This document shows, in pieces, positions 25,173-33,169 of a stretch of 64,000 bases of DNA. Source of the DNA: Thermoleophilaceae bacterium. Its GTDB lineage: Bacteria > Actinomycetota > Thermoleophilia > Solirubrobacterales > Thermoleophilaceae. The stretch spans positions 1 to 64,000 of the forward strand of contig JBBDYQ010000010.1 of NCBI GenBank assembly GCA_040901445.1, in the 5' to 3' direction. A program made the translations under genes and the position numbers. The notes under the pieces are model-generated. The model saw only the letters and a program-made list of their open reading frames with translations, had not been told where the DNA came from and did no database searches. Numbering within the stretch: position 1 is the first letter of the stretch; the number at the start of each line of letters is the position of its first letter.

Positions 25173-25178
25173 TAGAAT
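25173..25178 (+). promoter_or_regulatory. -10 element of the 92-aa gene (leaderless)
   Basis: TAGAAT 7 bases before the ATG at 25186. Confidence 0.5.
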
Positions 25179-25185
25179 CGCATGC

Positions 25186-25464
25186 ATGTCCTCAGAGGAT
25201 CCCTTCGGCATGTTCGGCATGGACCCCGACGAGCTGCGCCGGCGCATGGCGGAGTTCGCCGAGCAGATGCAGGGCGCCCAGCGCGTGGCGTGGGCGGACA
25301 ACGCCATCAAGCTCGCCGTGGACATGACCGTGGCGAGCATCAACCGCCTCAACCTCCAGGGCAACGCCGAGCAGCAGGCCGCCGAGGTGCGCCAGGCGAT
25401 CGGGCTGATCTTCCCGGAGGCCGTCACGCTGGTGCGCGAGGCGCGCGAGGGCTTCGGGACCTAG
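25186..25464 (+). CDS. small conserved-looking protein, unknown (92 aa)
   Basis: 92 aa, mostly alpha-helical and amphipathic: MFGMDPDELRRRMAEFAEQM, WADNAIKLAVDMTVASINRL, VRQAIGLIFPEAVTLVREAR. No membrane segment or known motif. A leaderless promoter and tight spacing to the phosphatase gene (8 bases) support it as a real gene. I do not recognise the family. Confidence 0.65.
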   Translation: MSSEDPFGMFGMDPDELRRRMAEFAEQMQGAQRVAWADNAIKLAVDMTVASINRLNLQGNAEQQAAEVRQAIGLIFPEAVTLVREAREGFGT

Positions 25465-25472
25465 ATGGTGGG

Positions 25473-26063
25473 ATGACCGAGCTCTGGCTCGCGCGGCACG
25501 GCGAGACCGAGTGGACGCTGTCGCGGCAGCACACGAGCGTCACCGACATTCCCTTGACCGATGACGGCCGCCGGCAGGCGGGGGCGCTGGGCTCCCGGCT
25601 CGGCGGCGAGTCGTTCGACGTGGTGATTTCCAGCCCAGCGCTGCGCGCCCGGAGCACCGCGGAGCTGGCCGGCTTCGCCGCCTCGCTGGAGGTCGACGAG
25701 GACTTCCGCGAGTGGCGCTACGGCGAGTACGAGGGCGTCACCACCGCCGAGATCCGCCAGACCCGGCCCGACTGGGAGCTTTGGCGCGACGGCTGCCCCG
25801 GCGGCGAGCAGCTCGCCGAAGTGGTGGACCGCGCCGACGCGCTGGTCGCACGCCTGCGCGAGCGGGCGCCCTCGCGAGCGCTGCTGTTCGGCCACGGCCA
25901 CACCTCACGCGTGTTGGCCGCGCGCTGGATGGGCCTCGACGGGGCGTTGGGCCGCCACCTCGTGCTCGGTACCGCCACCCTCTCGATCGTCGCCGTTGAA
26001 CACTCTCACCCCGCGATCGTGCTCTGGAACGACGCGAGCCACCTCAGTGCCGGCGGAACGTAG
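25473..26063 (+). CDS. histidine phosphatase (phosphoglycerate mutase-like)
   Basis: 196 aa. Catalytic LARHGETEWTLSRQHTS (RHGE motif at residues about 8-11), second-site Arg in SSPALRARSTAEL, E in EWRYGEYEG and the second His in LLFGHGHTSRVL complete the active site of the branch-1 histidine phosphatases. True glycolytic mutases are longer, so this is probably a phosphatase for a small phosphorylated metabolite. Confidence 0.88.
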   Translation: MTELWLARHGETEWTLSRQHTSVTDIPLTDDGRRQAGALGSRLGGESFDVVISSPALRARSTAELAGFAASLEVDEDFREWRYGEYEGVTTAEIRQTRPDWELWRDGCPGGEQLAEVVDRADALVARLRERAPSRALLFGHGHTSRVLAARWMGLDGALGRHLVLGTATLSIVAVEHSHPAIVLWNDASHLSAGGT

Positions 26064-26116
26064 GCGATGCCGCGGGCGCCGGGCCGGCTGGAGCGTCGCA
26101 CGTGCGCCGCCGGCGC

Positions 26117-27103
26117 CTAACCCGGCGCCTTGGCGTCGGCCGCCCGCTCGTCCTGCCCGCGGGCGATGACCTCCTTGAAGCTGCGGATGCGGAAGATGAA
26201 GACGAGCGCGAAGAAGCCGAGGCCGAAGGTGAGGGCGGCCAGCGTGATCTGCTGAGCCACCGAGTAGGCCGCGACCGTGGACGCCGGGGCCTCACCCGCG
26301 AACACCGTGACCAGCAGCGCCTGCGCCACACCCGCCCCCTGGGGCGTGAACGGCACGGCGGCGGCCACGGCGTTCACCCCGAGCACGAGCAGCACGTTCT
26401 CCACCGATCCCCCCACGTTGAACGCCTCCAAGAGGAAGAAGAAGGCAGCGAAGCGAAACAGCCAGCCCACGAGCTGGACCGCGAAGACCTCGCGCAGGTA
26501 GCGCTCGCGGTCGAACGCGATCGTCACGCCCTGGCGCACACGCGCCCAGAACGCCTTCGCGCGCACGGAGAGCACGGCGAAGCCCACCAGCGAGGCGATG
26601 CCGATCGCCGTGAGGACGAACAGCGTGAAGCGCGGGTGGGAGGCGAAGTAGGAGAGGTCGAAGGCGTTGAGGTTCGCGAAGTCGGGCGGCTTGGGGAACA
26701 CGCCCTGCGTGAAGGCGAAGAGCAGAATGAGCGAGCCCATCGCGACGTCGAAGCCCACCTCCACCACGAACGAGGCCCCAACCGCCGGATACGTGGAGTT
26801 CGGCACGGAGCGCTTGGTGAGGAAGAGGCGGACCACGTCGCCGCCGCGGGCGGGTACGACGCTGTTGAAGCCGTAGCCGGCGAAGTAGGCGCCCCAGACG
26901 TCGCGCCAGCGGAAGCGCTCCGCCGGATATGCGGCGCGCAGGATGTTGAATGACGCTCGCGAGCGCAGCGTGAGGTAGGTGGTGAACGCGAGCACGGCGA
27001 TGAACAGCGAGCCGAAGTTGACGTCGGCCAGGCTGGAGAAGAAGTTCTCGACCGCGTCGAAGAACGAGCGGAAGGATTCGCCGAGGGTGGCGGGCGGCGG
27101 CAC
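26117..27103 (-). CDS. UPF0104/LPG synthase-type flippase domain protein
   Basis: 328 aa integral membrane protein of the lysylphosphatidylglycerol synthase TM-region family (AglD/MprF flippase-like). Family features include FAGYGFNSVVPARGGDVVR, ASFVVEVGFDV and a later FTPQGAGVAQALLV loop. About eight hydrophobic segments. No synthase domain is attached, so it likely moves a lipid or polyprenyl-linked sugar. GTG start at 27103; shares a promoter region with the divergent SnoaL gene. Confidence 0.82.
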   Translation of the reverse strand: MPPPATLGESFRSFFDAVENFFSSLADVNFGSLFIAVLAFTTYLTLRSRASFNILRAAYPAERFRWRDVWGAYFAGYGFNSVVPARGGDVVRLFLTKRSVPNSTYPAVGASFVVEVGFDVAMGSLILLFAFTQGVFPKPPDFANLNAFDLSYFASHPRFTLFVLTAIGIASLVGFAVLSVRAKAFWARVRQGVTIAFDRERYLREVFAVQLVGWLFRFAAFFFLLEAFNVGGSVENVLLVLGVNAVAAAVPFTPQGAGVAQALLVTVFAGEAPASTVAAYSVAQQITLAALTFGLGFFALVFIFRIRSFKEVIARGQDERAADAKAPG

Positions 27104-27108
27104 GGGGA

Positions 27109-27115
27109 TAAGGTA
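27109..27115. promoter_or_regulatory. bidirectional promoter: overlapping -10 hexamers
   Basis: Plus strand TAAGGT (27109-27114) lies 6 bases before the ATG at 27121. Minus strand TACCTT (27115-27110) lies 6 bases before the GTG at 27103. The hexamers overlap by five bases, leaving only 17 bp between the two start codons. Confidence 0.6.
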
Positions 27116-27120
27116 CGGCC

Positions 27121-27636
27121 ATGCCGCCGGACGCAGCGCTGCGCGAGGCCCGCGAGGCCATCGTGCGCGAGCACATGGAGTCGGAGAACCGCCACGAGTT
27201 CGACGTCACCATGGCCACGTTCCACCACCCGCGCTACGAGCTCGTCGCCACCGGCGAGGTCTATGACGGCCCCGAGGAGGTGGCCGCCTACTTCGAGGCC
27301 ACGCGCACGGCGTTCCCCGACCAGCGCAACGAGCTGGTGGTGCTCCACCACGCGGACGACGCCGTGATCGTGGAGTTCGACCTCAAGGGCACGCACCTCG
27401 CGCGGCTGCGCGGGCTGCCGCCCACGGGGCGGGAGTTCACCGTCCGGATGACCTCGTTCTTCCTCTTCGAGGAGGACCGGCTGGTGTGCGAGCGGGCCTA
27501 CTTCGACTCGGGCTCGATCCTGCGCCAGCTCGGCATCGCGCACGACCCCGCCTCGCTGCGCGGGCGGCTCGCCACGGTGGCCAACCACCCGCTCACCGTG
27601 GGCAGGGCGGTCGTGCGCGGGCTCACCGGCCGCTGA
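27121..27636 (+). CDS. SnoaL-like/NTF2-fold protein
   Basis: 171 aa. The central part (HHPRYELVATGEVYDGPEEVAAYF, FPDQRNELVVLHHADDAVIVEF, TSFFLFEEDRLVCERAYFD) is the SnoaL polyketide-cyclase-like NTF2 fold, a cone with a ligand pocket. Its role is unknown. Six bases separate it from the following FAD oxidase gene, suggesting cotranscription. Confidence 0.82.
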   Translation: MPPDAALREAREAIVREHMESENRHEFDVTMATFHHPRYELVATGEVYDGPEEVAAYFEATRTAFPDQRNELVVLHHADDAVIVEFDLKGTHLARLRGLPPTGREFTVRMTSFFLFEEDRLVCERAYFDSGSILRQLGIAHDPASLRGRLATVANHPLTVGRAVVRGLTGR

Positions 27637-27641
27637 CGCGC

Positions 27642-28538
27642 ATGCGGGCTACCGTCGTCGGCTGCGGCTTCTCAGGCCTTTCCTGCGCCGTGCGGCTGCT
27701 GGAGGCCGGCTTCGAGGTGACGGTTGTGGCCCGGGAGGCGCCGGGCGAGACGGTGTCCGCCGTGGCCGGCGGCCTGTGGCTGCCATACGAGGTGGGGCCG
27801 CTGGATCGGGTCGCCGCCTGGGGCGCCGCCACCTACCGCGAGCTCGAGGCGCGCGGCGCGGAGCTCGTGGACGCGCTGCTTCTGGGCGCCGGGCCGCCGT
27901 GGTGGGCCGACGCGCTGCCGGCCGGGCGCGTGCGCGTGGTCCCCGAGGGCGTGCTGCTCACGGCGCCGCTCGTGGAGACGCCGCGCTACCTCGACGGACT
28001 CCTGGCCCAGGTGCGCGAGCTCGGCGGGGGCTTCGAGCGCCGTGTCCTCGGCGAGCTCGGCGAGGCCACCGGCGACCTCGTGGTGAACTGCGCCGGGCTC
28101 GGCGCGCGAGAGCTGTGCGGCGACGCGGCGCTCGAGCCTGTCCGCGGCGTGGTGGTGCACGTGCGCCCCCGGGCCGGGGCGCGGCCGCGGACGCTCGTGC
28201 GCGAGCAGGACCTCGCCTACGTCCTGCCCCGGGGCGACGTCTGCATCCTCGGAGGCAGCGCCGAGCGCGGCGCGCGCGAGGCGACCACCGATTCCGAGAC
28301 GGTGGCCGGCATCCTCGAGCGCTGCCGCGCGCTCGAGCCGGAGCTGGAGGGCTGCGAGGTCCTGGGCGCCCACGCGGGGTTGCGCCCGGCGCGAACGGAG
28401 GTGCGGCTCGAGGCCGAGCGCATGCCGGATGGCCGCCCGCTGATCCACGACTACGGCCACGGCGGCGGCGGGCTCACACTGTCGTGGGGCTGCGCCGACG
28501 AGGTGGCCGGGCTCGCCGCCGGTCTCACAGGTCGCTGA
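27642..28538 (+). CDS. FAD-dependent oxidoreductase, D-amino-acid oxidase type
   Basis: 298 aa. N-terminal dinucleotide-binding motif MRATVVGCGFSGLSCAVRLL (GxGxxG). It then follows the DAO family: SAVAGGLWLPYEVGPLDRV, VNCAGLGARELCGD, RGVVVHVRP and the C-terminal LIHDYGHGGGGLTLSWGCA. The last motif is characteristic of D-amino acid and D-aspartate oxidases. Substrate not determinable. 3' end overlaps the convergent DUF2007-like gene by 14 bases. Confidence 0.87.
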   Translation: MRATVVGCGFSGLSCAVRLLEAGFEVTVVAREAPGETVSAVAGGLWLPYEVGPLDRVAAWGAATYRELEARGAELVDALLLGAGPPWWADALPAGRVRVVPEGVLLTAPLVETPRYLDGLLAQVRELGGGFERRVLGELGEATGDLVVNCAGLGARELCGDAALEPVRGVVVHVRPRAGARPRTLVREQDLAYVLPRGDVCILGGSAERGAREATTDSETVAGILERCRALEPELEGCEVLGAHAGLRPARTEVRLEAERMPDGRPLIHDYGHGGGGLTLSWGCADEVAGLAAGLTGR

Positions 28539-28794
28539 GCCCGGAGAGCAGCTCCTCGGCCTCGCTCCAGCGGCCGGGCGCGACACAGATTGCGACGTCG
28601 CCGCGGCCGAAGCGGTCCGGCTCCCAGTCCGCCGTGACGGCGGCCTCGATCCCGGCCTCGGTCAGGTGCTGGGCCCACGCCTGCGCCGTGGCCACGTCCT
28701 CGAACTCGCGCACCGTCTCCCAGTCGTCGAAGCGCGGGTCACCCACGTGCACCGCAGGGGCTCGGGCCGGCCGGCGCCTGCGCCGGAAAATCAC
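28525..28794 (-). CDS. small DUF2007-like protein (89 aa)
   Basis: 89 aa. After a basic N-terminus (RRRRRPARAP) the body DWETVREFEDVATAQAWAQH, LTEAGIEAAVTAD, GDVAICVAPGRWSEAEELL resembles the 'putative signal transducing protein' (DUF2007) fold, where a short beta-alpha-beta unit senses an unknown signal. GTG start overlaps the GST stop (GTGA). Confidence 0.65.
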   Translation of the reverse strand: MIFRRRRRPARAPAVHVGDPRFDDWETVREFEDVATAQAWAQHLTEAGIEAAVTADWEPDRFGRGDVAICVAPGRWSEAEELLSGLSDL

Positions 28795-29402
28795 GCCCGC
28801 TCCCCCACCCGCCGGATCCAGTCCGCAACGCGCGGGTGGCCTTCGAGCGGCAGGTACTCGACGAGCACGGCGTGGAAGGGGTCGTCGTCGCCGGGCTCGA
28901 GACCCAGCAGTCCGTACTTGAGGAAGGGGTAGGCGCAGAGGTCGGCGGCGGAGAAGTCGTGGCCCATCAGATGGTCGCGCCCGTCGAGCAGCGCCTCGAA
29001 GCGGTCGAGCGAATCGCGCATGTCGGCCACCCAGGCGCCGATCGCGACGCGGTCGGGATCGGACCTGCCGCGCTCGTCCGCGATCGCGTTCGGCGGGCCC
29101 TTCCAGACGCGGTTGAACCAGTCCTCGAAGACGTGCACCTCCGCCCGCGGCGAGGCGGCGGCGGGATAGAGCGGCGGGTCCGGCTGCCATGCCTCGAGCC
29201 GGCGGACGATGCGCGTGGAGTCGGCCAGCACCTCGCCATCGGCCTCCACCACCGGCACGAGCTCCTGGCCGCTCACCCGCATCACCTCGGAGCGGTCGGC
29301 CGGATCGACCCAGACCGACTCGAACTCGACGTCCTTGTGGGCGAGCGCGAGCGTCACGCGCTCGACGTTGGTGGAGTAGGGGAAGCGGTAGAGGCGGATC
29401 AC
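28791..29402 (-). CDS. glutathione S-transferase-like protein
   Basis: 203 aa. Thioredoxin-like N-domain (MIRLYRFPYSTNVERVTLAL; cis-Pro in GQELVPVVEADGEVLADSTRI) and all-helical C-domain (LMGHDFSAADLCAYPFLKYG) as in GSTs. The Ser/Thr after FPYS could act as the catalytic hydroxyl. Actinobacteria generally use mycothiol rather than glutathione, so the thiol substrate is open. GTG start just after the fpg-like gene. Confidence 0.87.
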   Translation of the reverse strand: MIRLYRFPYSTNVERVTLALAHKDVEFESVWVDPADRSEVMRVSGQELVPVVEADGEVLADSTRIVRRLEAWQPDPPLYPAAASPRAEVHVFEDWFNRVWKGPPNAIADERGRSDPDRVAIGAWVADMRDSLDRFEALLDGRDHLMGHDFSAADLCAYPFLKYGLLGLEPGDDDPFHAVLVEYLPLEGHPRVADWIRRVGERA

Positions 29403-29408
29403 GGGCCT

Positions 29409-30246
29409 TCACTTCAGCAGCCGCGACAGCCGGCGATCCTTCAGCACCCGCCCACCGGTCTGCTCCCGCGGGCAGTAGCACATGACGTAGTCCTTGAAGA
29501 AGACCGCCTCGATGGTGGCGCCGCAGCGGGGGCAGGGCTCGCCGTTGCGGCGGTGCACGGACAGCGGCATCGGAGCCTTGTCCGGCACGGTGTCGCCGAT
29601 AACCTCCTCGTAGTGCTCGAGGGGCCCCCCCGAGCACCGACTCGCAGGCGCCGCGCAGGCGCTCGACCTCCTCCTCGCCCAGCTCGTCGCCCCGCTTGAA
29701 GGGGGAGAGCTCGGCGGTCCAGAGGATCTCGTCCACCCACGAGCGGCCGATGCCCGCGATCGTGCGCTGGTCGCGCAGCAGAGGGTGGAGGTGGCGCGGC
29801 TGAGCCACGCGCTCGGCGAAGTCCGGCGGCGGCGGCAGCGCGTCGGGCGCCAGCGTGACCACCGCCTCGTCGGCGTCCGGGTCGGCCAGCAGCTTCGCCC
29901 AGGCGCGCTGCTGCGTGCCGAACTCGCGCAGTCGCAGCTCGCGCCCGTCCTCGATCCGCACGAGCACGCGCGACGCCTTGTCGCGCAGGGACGCGCGCTT
30001 GTCCCACAGCTGCAGGCGACCCGCCGACATGAGATGCACGAGCAGCGACAGGTCGCCGAACTCGGCGATCAGCATCTTGCCCCGGCGGCGCACTCCGGTG
30101 ACCTCGCGCCCGGCCAGCGCGTCCAGCGGGGGGTCGAACGTCTTCATCGTCACCAGGCCGGGCGCGAGCGCGGACTCCACGAGCGCGCCGCGCAGCGCCC
30201 GGTCCAGCCGCCGGGCCGTGATCTCGACCTCGGGGAGCTCAGGCAC
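29409..30246 (-). pseudogene. Fpg/Nei-type DNA glycosylase, frameshifted
   Basis: Formamidopyrimidine-DNA glycosylase family gene (base excision repair). The N-terminus has the catalytic Pro-Glu (PELPEVEITARRLDRAL). The first frame runs to about 29630 (WVDEILWTAELSPFKRGDEL, LRGACESVLGG). There a run of seven C on the plus strand (29625-29631) shifts the frame. A one-base change restores LEHYEEVIGDTVPDKAP, the zinc finger CPRCGATIEAVFF...CYCPREQTGG and RVLKDRRLSRLLK ending at 29409. Either a real frameshift or a homopolymer sequencing error; everything else is intact. The last zinc-finger pair reads CxC with E replacing the usual final Cys. Confidence 0.85.
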
Positions 30247-30670
30247 CGATCTGCGCGAGCTCGCCGGGCCGCAGCAGCAGCACGAGCTCGCCCTTCGCCA
30301 CCGCCGCCAGTCCGCCCTTGCTCATCCGCACCTGGGCGCCTGTGAGGTCGTGCACCGCGGTGGAGAAGTCCGGGTCGTGGCCCACCAGCAGCACCTCGTC
30401 GCCGCGGCCGGCCGCCAGCGTCCGGGCGTCGAACGGGCCGCCGTTGAGCTGCGCGTCGATCTCCACGTCCACCCCGAGCGGCTCGCACACCAGCGTGGCC
30501 GTCTCCACGGCGCGCACCCGCGGGCTCGTGAGGCAGGCGTCCAGCTCCACCCCGAGCGCCCGCAGCGCCGCGCTCACCGCCCGCGCCTGCCCGCGGCCGC
30601 GCTCGCTGAGCGGGCGCTCTGCGTCGGGCGAGCCGTCGGCGGCGTGGGCGTGCCGTAGGAGCCAGATCAC
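30239..30670 (-). CDS. SixA-like phosphohistidine phosphatase
   Basis: 143 aa. RHG-type motif WLLRHAHAADGSPDAERPLS, second motif CLTSPRVRAVETA and LLVGHDPDFST match the SixA branch of histidine phosphatases, which remove phosphate from phosphohistidine domains. GTG start at 30670 lies 8 bases from a -10 shared with the divergent RpiB-like gene. Its 3' end overlaps the glycosylase start by 8 bases. Confidence 0.87.
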   Translation of the reverse strand: MIWLLRHAHAADGSPDAERPLSERGRGQARAVSAALRALGVELDACLTSPRVRAVETATLVCEPLGVDVEIDAQLNGGPFDARTLAAGRGDEVLLVGHDPDFSTAVHDLTGAQVRMSKGGLAAVAKGELVLLLRPGELAQIGA

Positions 30671-30678
30671 GGGCGCCA

Positions 30679-30688
30679 AGGCTACCCT
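30679..30688. promoter_or_regulatory. bidirectional promoter sharing one TA
   Basis: Plus strand TACCCT (30683-30688) is 7 bases before the ATG at 30696. Minus strand TAGCCT (30684-30679) is 8 bases before the GTG at 30670. Both hexamers use the same central TA pair. Confidence 0.65.
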
Positions 30689-30695
30689 GGCGGCG

Positions 30696-31130
30696 ATGAG
30701 GATCTCGGTTTCGGCAGACGAGCGCACGGGCATCGCGGACGCCGTGGTGGAGGAGCTGCGCCGGCGCGGCCACGAGCCGATCGTGCACGGCGCCCTCGCC
30801 GAGGGCGAGCGCGACGACTGGGCCTGGGCAAGCGAGGCCGCGGCCCGCGACGTGGCCGAGGGCCGCGCCGACCAGGGCGTGGTGTGCTGCTGGACCGGCA
30901 CGGGCGCCTCGATGGCCGCGAACAAGGTGGACGGCGTGCGCGCGGCCCTCTGCGCCGACGCCGAGACGGCCGGCGGCGCCCGCAAATGGAACGACGCGAA
31001 CGTACTCGCCCTCTCGCTGCGCAGCACCAGCGAAGCGCTGCTGAGCGAGATCCTGGACGCCTGGTTCTCCGCTACACGAAGCAAGGATCGGCAGGACGCC
31101 GCCAACGTGTCGCACCTAGACGAAATCTAG
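30696..31130 (+). CDS. RpiB/LacAB-family sugar-phosphate isomerase
   Basis: 144 aa. Typical opening MRISVSADERTGIADAVVEEL, the active-site Cys loop GVVCCWTGTGASMAANKV and the substrate loop WNDANVLALSLRS. In canonical RpiB the last motif is HNDANVLALG; the His that opens the sugar ring is Trp here, and GTGIG is GTGAS. The protein may therefore act on a different sugar phosphate or be catalytically changed. Leaderless start. Confidence 0.82.
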   Translation: MRISVSADERTGIADAVVEELRRRGHEPIVHGALAEGERDDWAWASEAAARDVAEGRADQGVVCCWTGTGASMAANKVDGVRAALCADAETAGGARKWNDANVLALSLRSTSEALLSEILDAWFSATRSKDRQDAANVSHLDEI

Positions 31131-31137
31131 GAGCCCG

Positions 31138-31213
31138 TGAAGGGCGTCAGGTAATGCCCTGCAACGGAACTCGAGCGAAGCTCCCGGTGCAGGGCATTAC
31201 CTGACGCCCTTCA
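31138..31213. repeat. 26-bp perfect inverted repeat (REP/MITE-like)
   Basis: Arms 31138-31163 and 31188-31213 are exact reverse complements (26 bp), with a 24-base loop. The right arm includes the stop codon of the histidine kinase gene. Core GTCAGGTAATGC resembles the core of the second long repeat at 56559. No T-tract. Confidence 0.75.
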
Positions 31214-32431
31214 GCCACGCGGCACGGTGAACCGGATGCGCGTGCCCCCGTCCGATTCGGCCAGCCAGATCTGCCCGCCGTGCGCCTCCACGATGGCGCG
31301 GCAGATGGTGAGGCCGAGGCCCGCGCCCTTGCGCGTGCGCGGACCCTCGCTGCCGCCGCGATAGAAGGGCTCGAACACCCGCGCGCGGTCGGACGCGCCG
31401 ATGCCCTCGCCGGTGTCGTACACCTCCACGCAGATGGCGCGGCCGCTCACGCTGGCCGCCACGGTGACGCTGCCGTCCGCGGGCGTGTGGCGAATGGCGT
31501 TCTGGATCAGGTTGAAGAGCACGCGCTGCAGCTTCTCGGGGTTGGCGCGCGCCGGCGCGAGGTCGCCGGGCACGTCCGCCCGCACGGCGATGCGCTTGGC
31601 CTCGGCCTGCACGCCCACGGCCTCCACCGTCTCCTCCACGAGCTGGTCGAGGTGCACCTGCTGCATCGACCACTGGATGTCGCCGGCCTCGAGGCGAGAG
31701 AGCTCGAAGAGATCCTCGATGAGGTTGCCCAACGAGCGGATGTTGAGCGACATCTGCTCGAGGTAGCGACGGTGGGTCTGCTCGTCCACCATGCCGTCCT
31801 CGATTGCCTCGGCGAGCACCTGGAGCGAGGCCAGCGGCGTGCGCAGGTCGTGGGAGATGGCCGCGATGAGGTCGCGCCGCGCGCTCTCGGCGGCATCGCG
31901 CTCGACCCGCCGCTCGTCGAGCTTGCGGATCATGCTGTTGGTGCGCTCGGCCAGCTCGCCGATCTCGTCGCCCTCGGCCCATGGCAGGGCCGGCCGCTCG
32001 GTGCCCTCGCCGACGGCGACCAGCGCGGCGCGGACGTCGTCGATGTCGCGCATGACCGCACGCGCGATCACGCTCGACGCGTAGGCCACGAGGCCGCCCG
32101 CGAACACCAGCAGGATGACGTTGGCGATGGCGTCGTGGGTGGAGCGGAACATGAACGCCGCCGCCACGGACACGCCCACGATCGTGAGGCCCATGCCGAG
32201 CGCCGAGCCGATCGCGAACTGGCGCGCGAGCGAGCCGGCGCGCCTGCGGTGGCGGGCGAACAGGTGCGAGAGCGCGAGCACCGGCGCCCCGCAGGCAAGG
32301 AAGAACAGGCCCATGGCCAGCCCCTCCGTCCAGTCGTAGACGGCGCCCATGGCGACGCCGCCGGCGAGAGCCCCGGCGGCGAGCAGCAGGGCGCTGCGCC
32401 CTACGGTTGGAAGCGGTACCCGACGCCCCAT
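31211..32431 (-). CDS. sensor histidine kinase
   Basis: About 406 aa. Membrane segments near the N-terminus (ALLLAAGALAGGVAMGAVYD; AMGLFFLACGAPVLALSHLF; ALGMGLTIVGVSVAAAFMF; NVILLVFAGGLVAYASSV) are followed by a HAMP-like linker. Next come the HisKA domain (ISHDLRTPLASLQVL, phosphorylated His) and the ATPase (NLIQNAIRHT, DTGEGIGASD, GAGLGLTI). I choose ATG 32431, which overlaps the response regulator gene by about 30 bases; the true start could be nearby. Signal unknown. The 3' end lies in a long inverted repeat. Confidence 0.88.
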   Translation of the reverse strand: MGRRVPLPTVGRSALLLAAGALAGGVAMGAVYDWTEGLAMGLFFLACGAPVLALSHLFARHRRRAGSLARQFAIGSALGMGLTIVGVSVAAAFMFRSTHDAIANVILLVFAGGLVAYASSVIARAVMRDIDDVRAALVAVGEGTERPALPWAEGDEIGELAERTNSMIRKLDERRVERDAAESARRDLIAAISHDLRTPLASLQVLAEAIEDGMVDEQTHRRYLEQMSLNIRSLGNLIEDLFELSRLEAGDIQWSMQQVHLDQLVEETVEAVGVQAEAKRIAVRADVPGDLAPARANPEKLQRVLFNLIQNAIRHTPADGSVTVAASVSGRAICVEVYDTGEGIGASDRARVFEPFYRGGSEGPRTRKGAGLGLTICRAIVEAHGGQIWLAESDGGTRIRFTVPRG

Positions 32432-33096
32432 ACCGTCTGGAGCCAGCGCGGCTCGGATGGGTTCACCTCGATCTTGGCCCGCAGGCGGCGGATGTGCACG
32501 GTGACGGTGGACGTGTCGGTGTAGAAGGAGTACTGCCACACGGCGTCCATGAGCTGGTCACGCGAGAAGACCTGCCCGGGGTGGCGCGCGAAGAAGAGCA
32601 GCAGGTCGTACTCGCGCGCGGTGAGCTGCATCTCCTCGCCGCGGACGGTCACGCGCCGGGCGGCCGGGTCGATGTGGAGGTCGTCGAACTCGATCTCCTC
32701 GTCGACCTCGGGCGCGGTGTCCACGCGGCGCAGCACCGCGTCCACGCGGGCTACGAGCTCCGCGGGCGAGAACGGCTTGACCACGTAGTCGTCGGCGCCG
32801 AGGCGCAGGCCGATCACGCGGTCGGTCTCCTCGCCCTTCGCGGTGAGGAGGATGACCGCGAGCCTCTCGGACTCGCGCAGGCGACGCATGACCTCGAGCC
32901 CGTCCATGCCGGGCAGCATGAGGTCGAGCACGACCAGGTCGGGACGGCGGACACCTGCGAGGCGCAGGGCGTCGGCGCCGGTGGCGGCCACGCGGGTGCT
33001 GTACCCGGCCCGCTCGAGATAGCGCGACACGACCTCGGAGATGGTGGGCTCATCGTCCACCACCAGGACGTCGCCGCGGGAATGACCATTGTCCAC
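32401..33096 (-). CDS. OmpR/PhoB-type response regulator
   Basis: 231 aa. Receiver domain with acidic pocket VLVVDDEPT and phospho-acceptor Asp in LVVLDLMLPGMDG, Lys in VVKPFSP. The winged-helix domain ends with LTAREYDLLLFFARHPGQVF and VDVHIRRLRAKI-like recognition region (TVTVHIRRLRAKIEV). GTG start at 33096 (VDNGHSRGDVL) is 6 bases from CAGAAT, a possible leaderless -10. First gene of the two-component operon. Confidence 0.9.
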   Translation of the reverse strand: MDNGHSRGDVLVVDDEPTISEVVSRYLERAGYSTRVAATGADALRLAGVRRPDLVVLDLMLPGMDGLEVMRRLRESERLAVILLTAKGEETDRVIGLRLGADDYVVKPFSPAELVARVDAVLRRVDTAPEVDEEIEFDDLHIDPAARRVTVRGEEMQLTAREYDLLLFFARHPGQVFSRDQLMDAVWQYSFYTDTSTVTVHIRRLRAKIEVNPSEPRWLQTVWGVGYRFQP

Positions 33097-33169
33097 GAAC
33101 CGATTCTGCCAGCGCCGCCCCCACATGGGGGACGAATGGCGGCCTCCGTTGGCAGGTCGTAAGGAGTGA

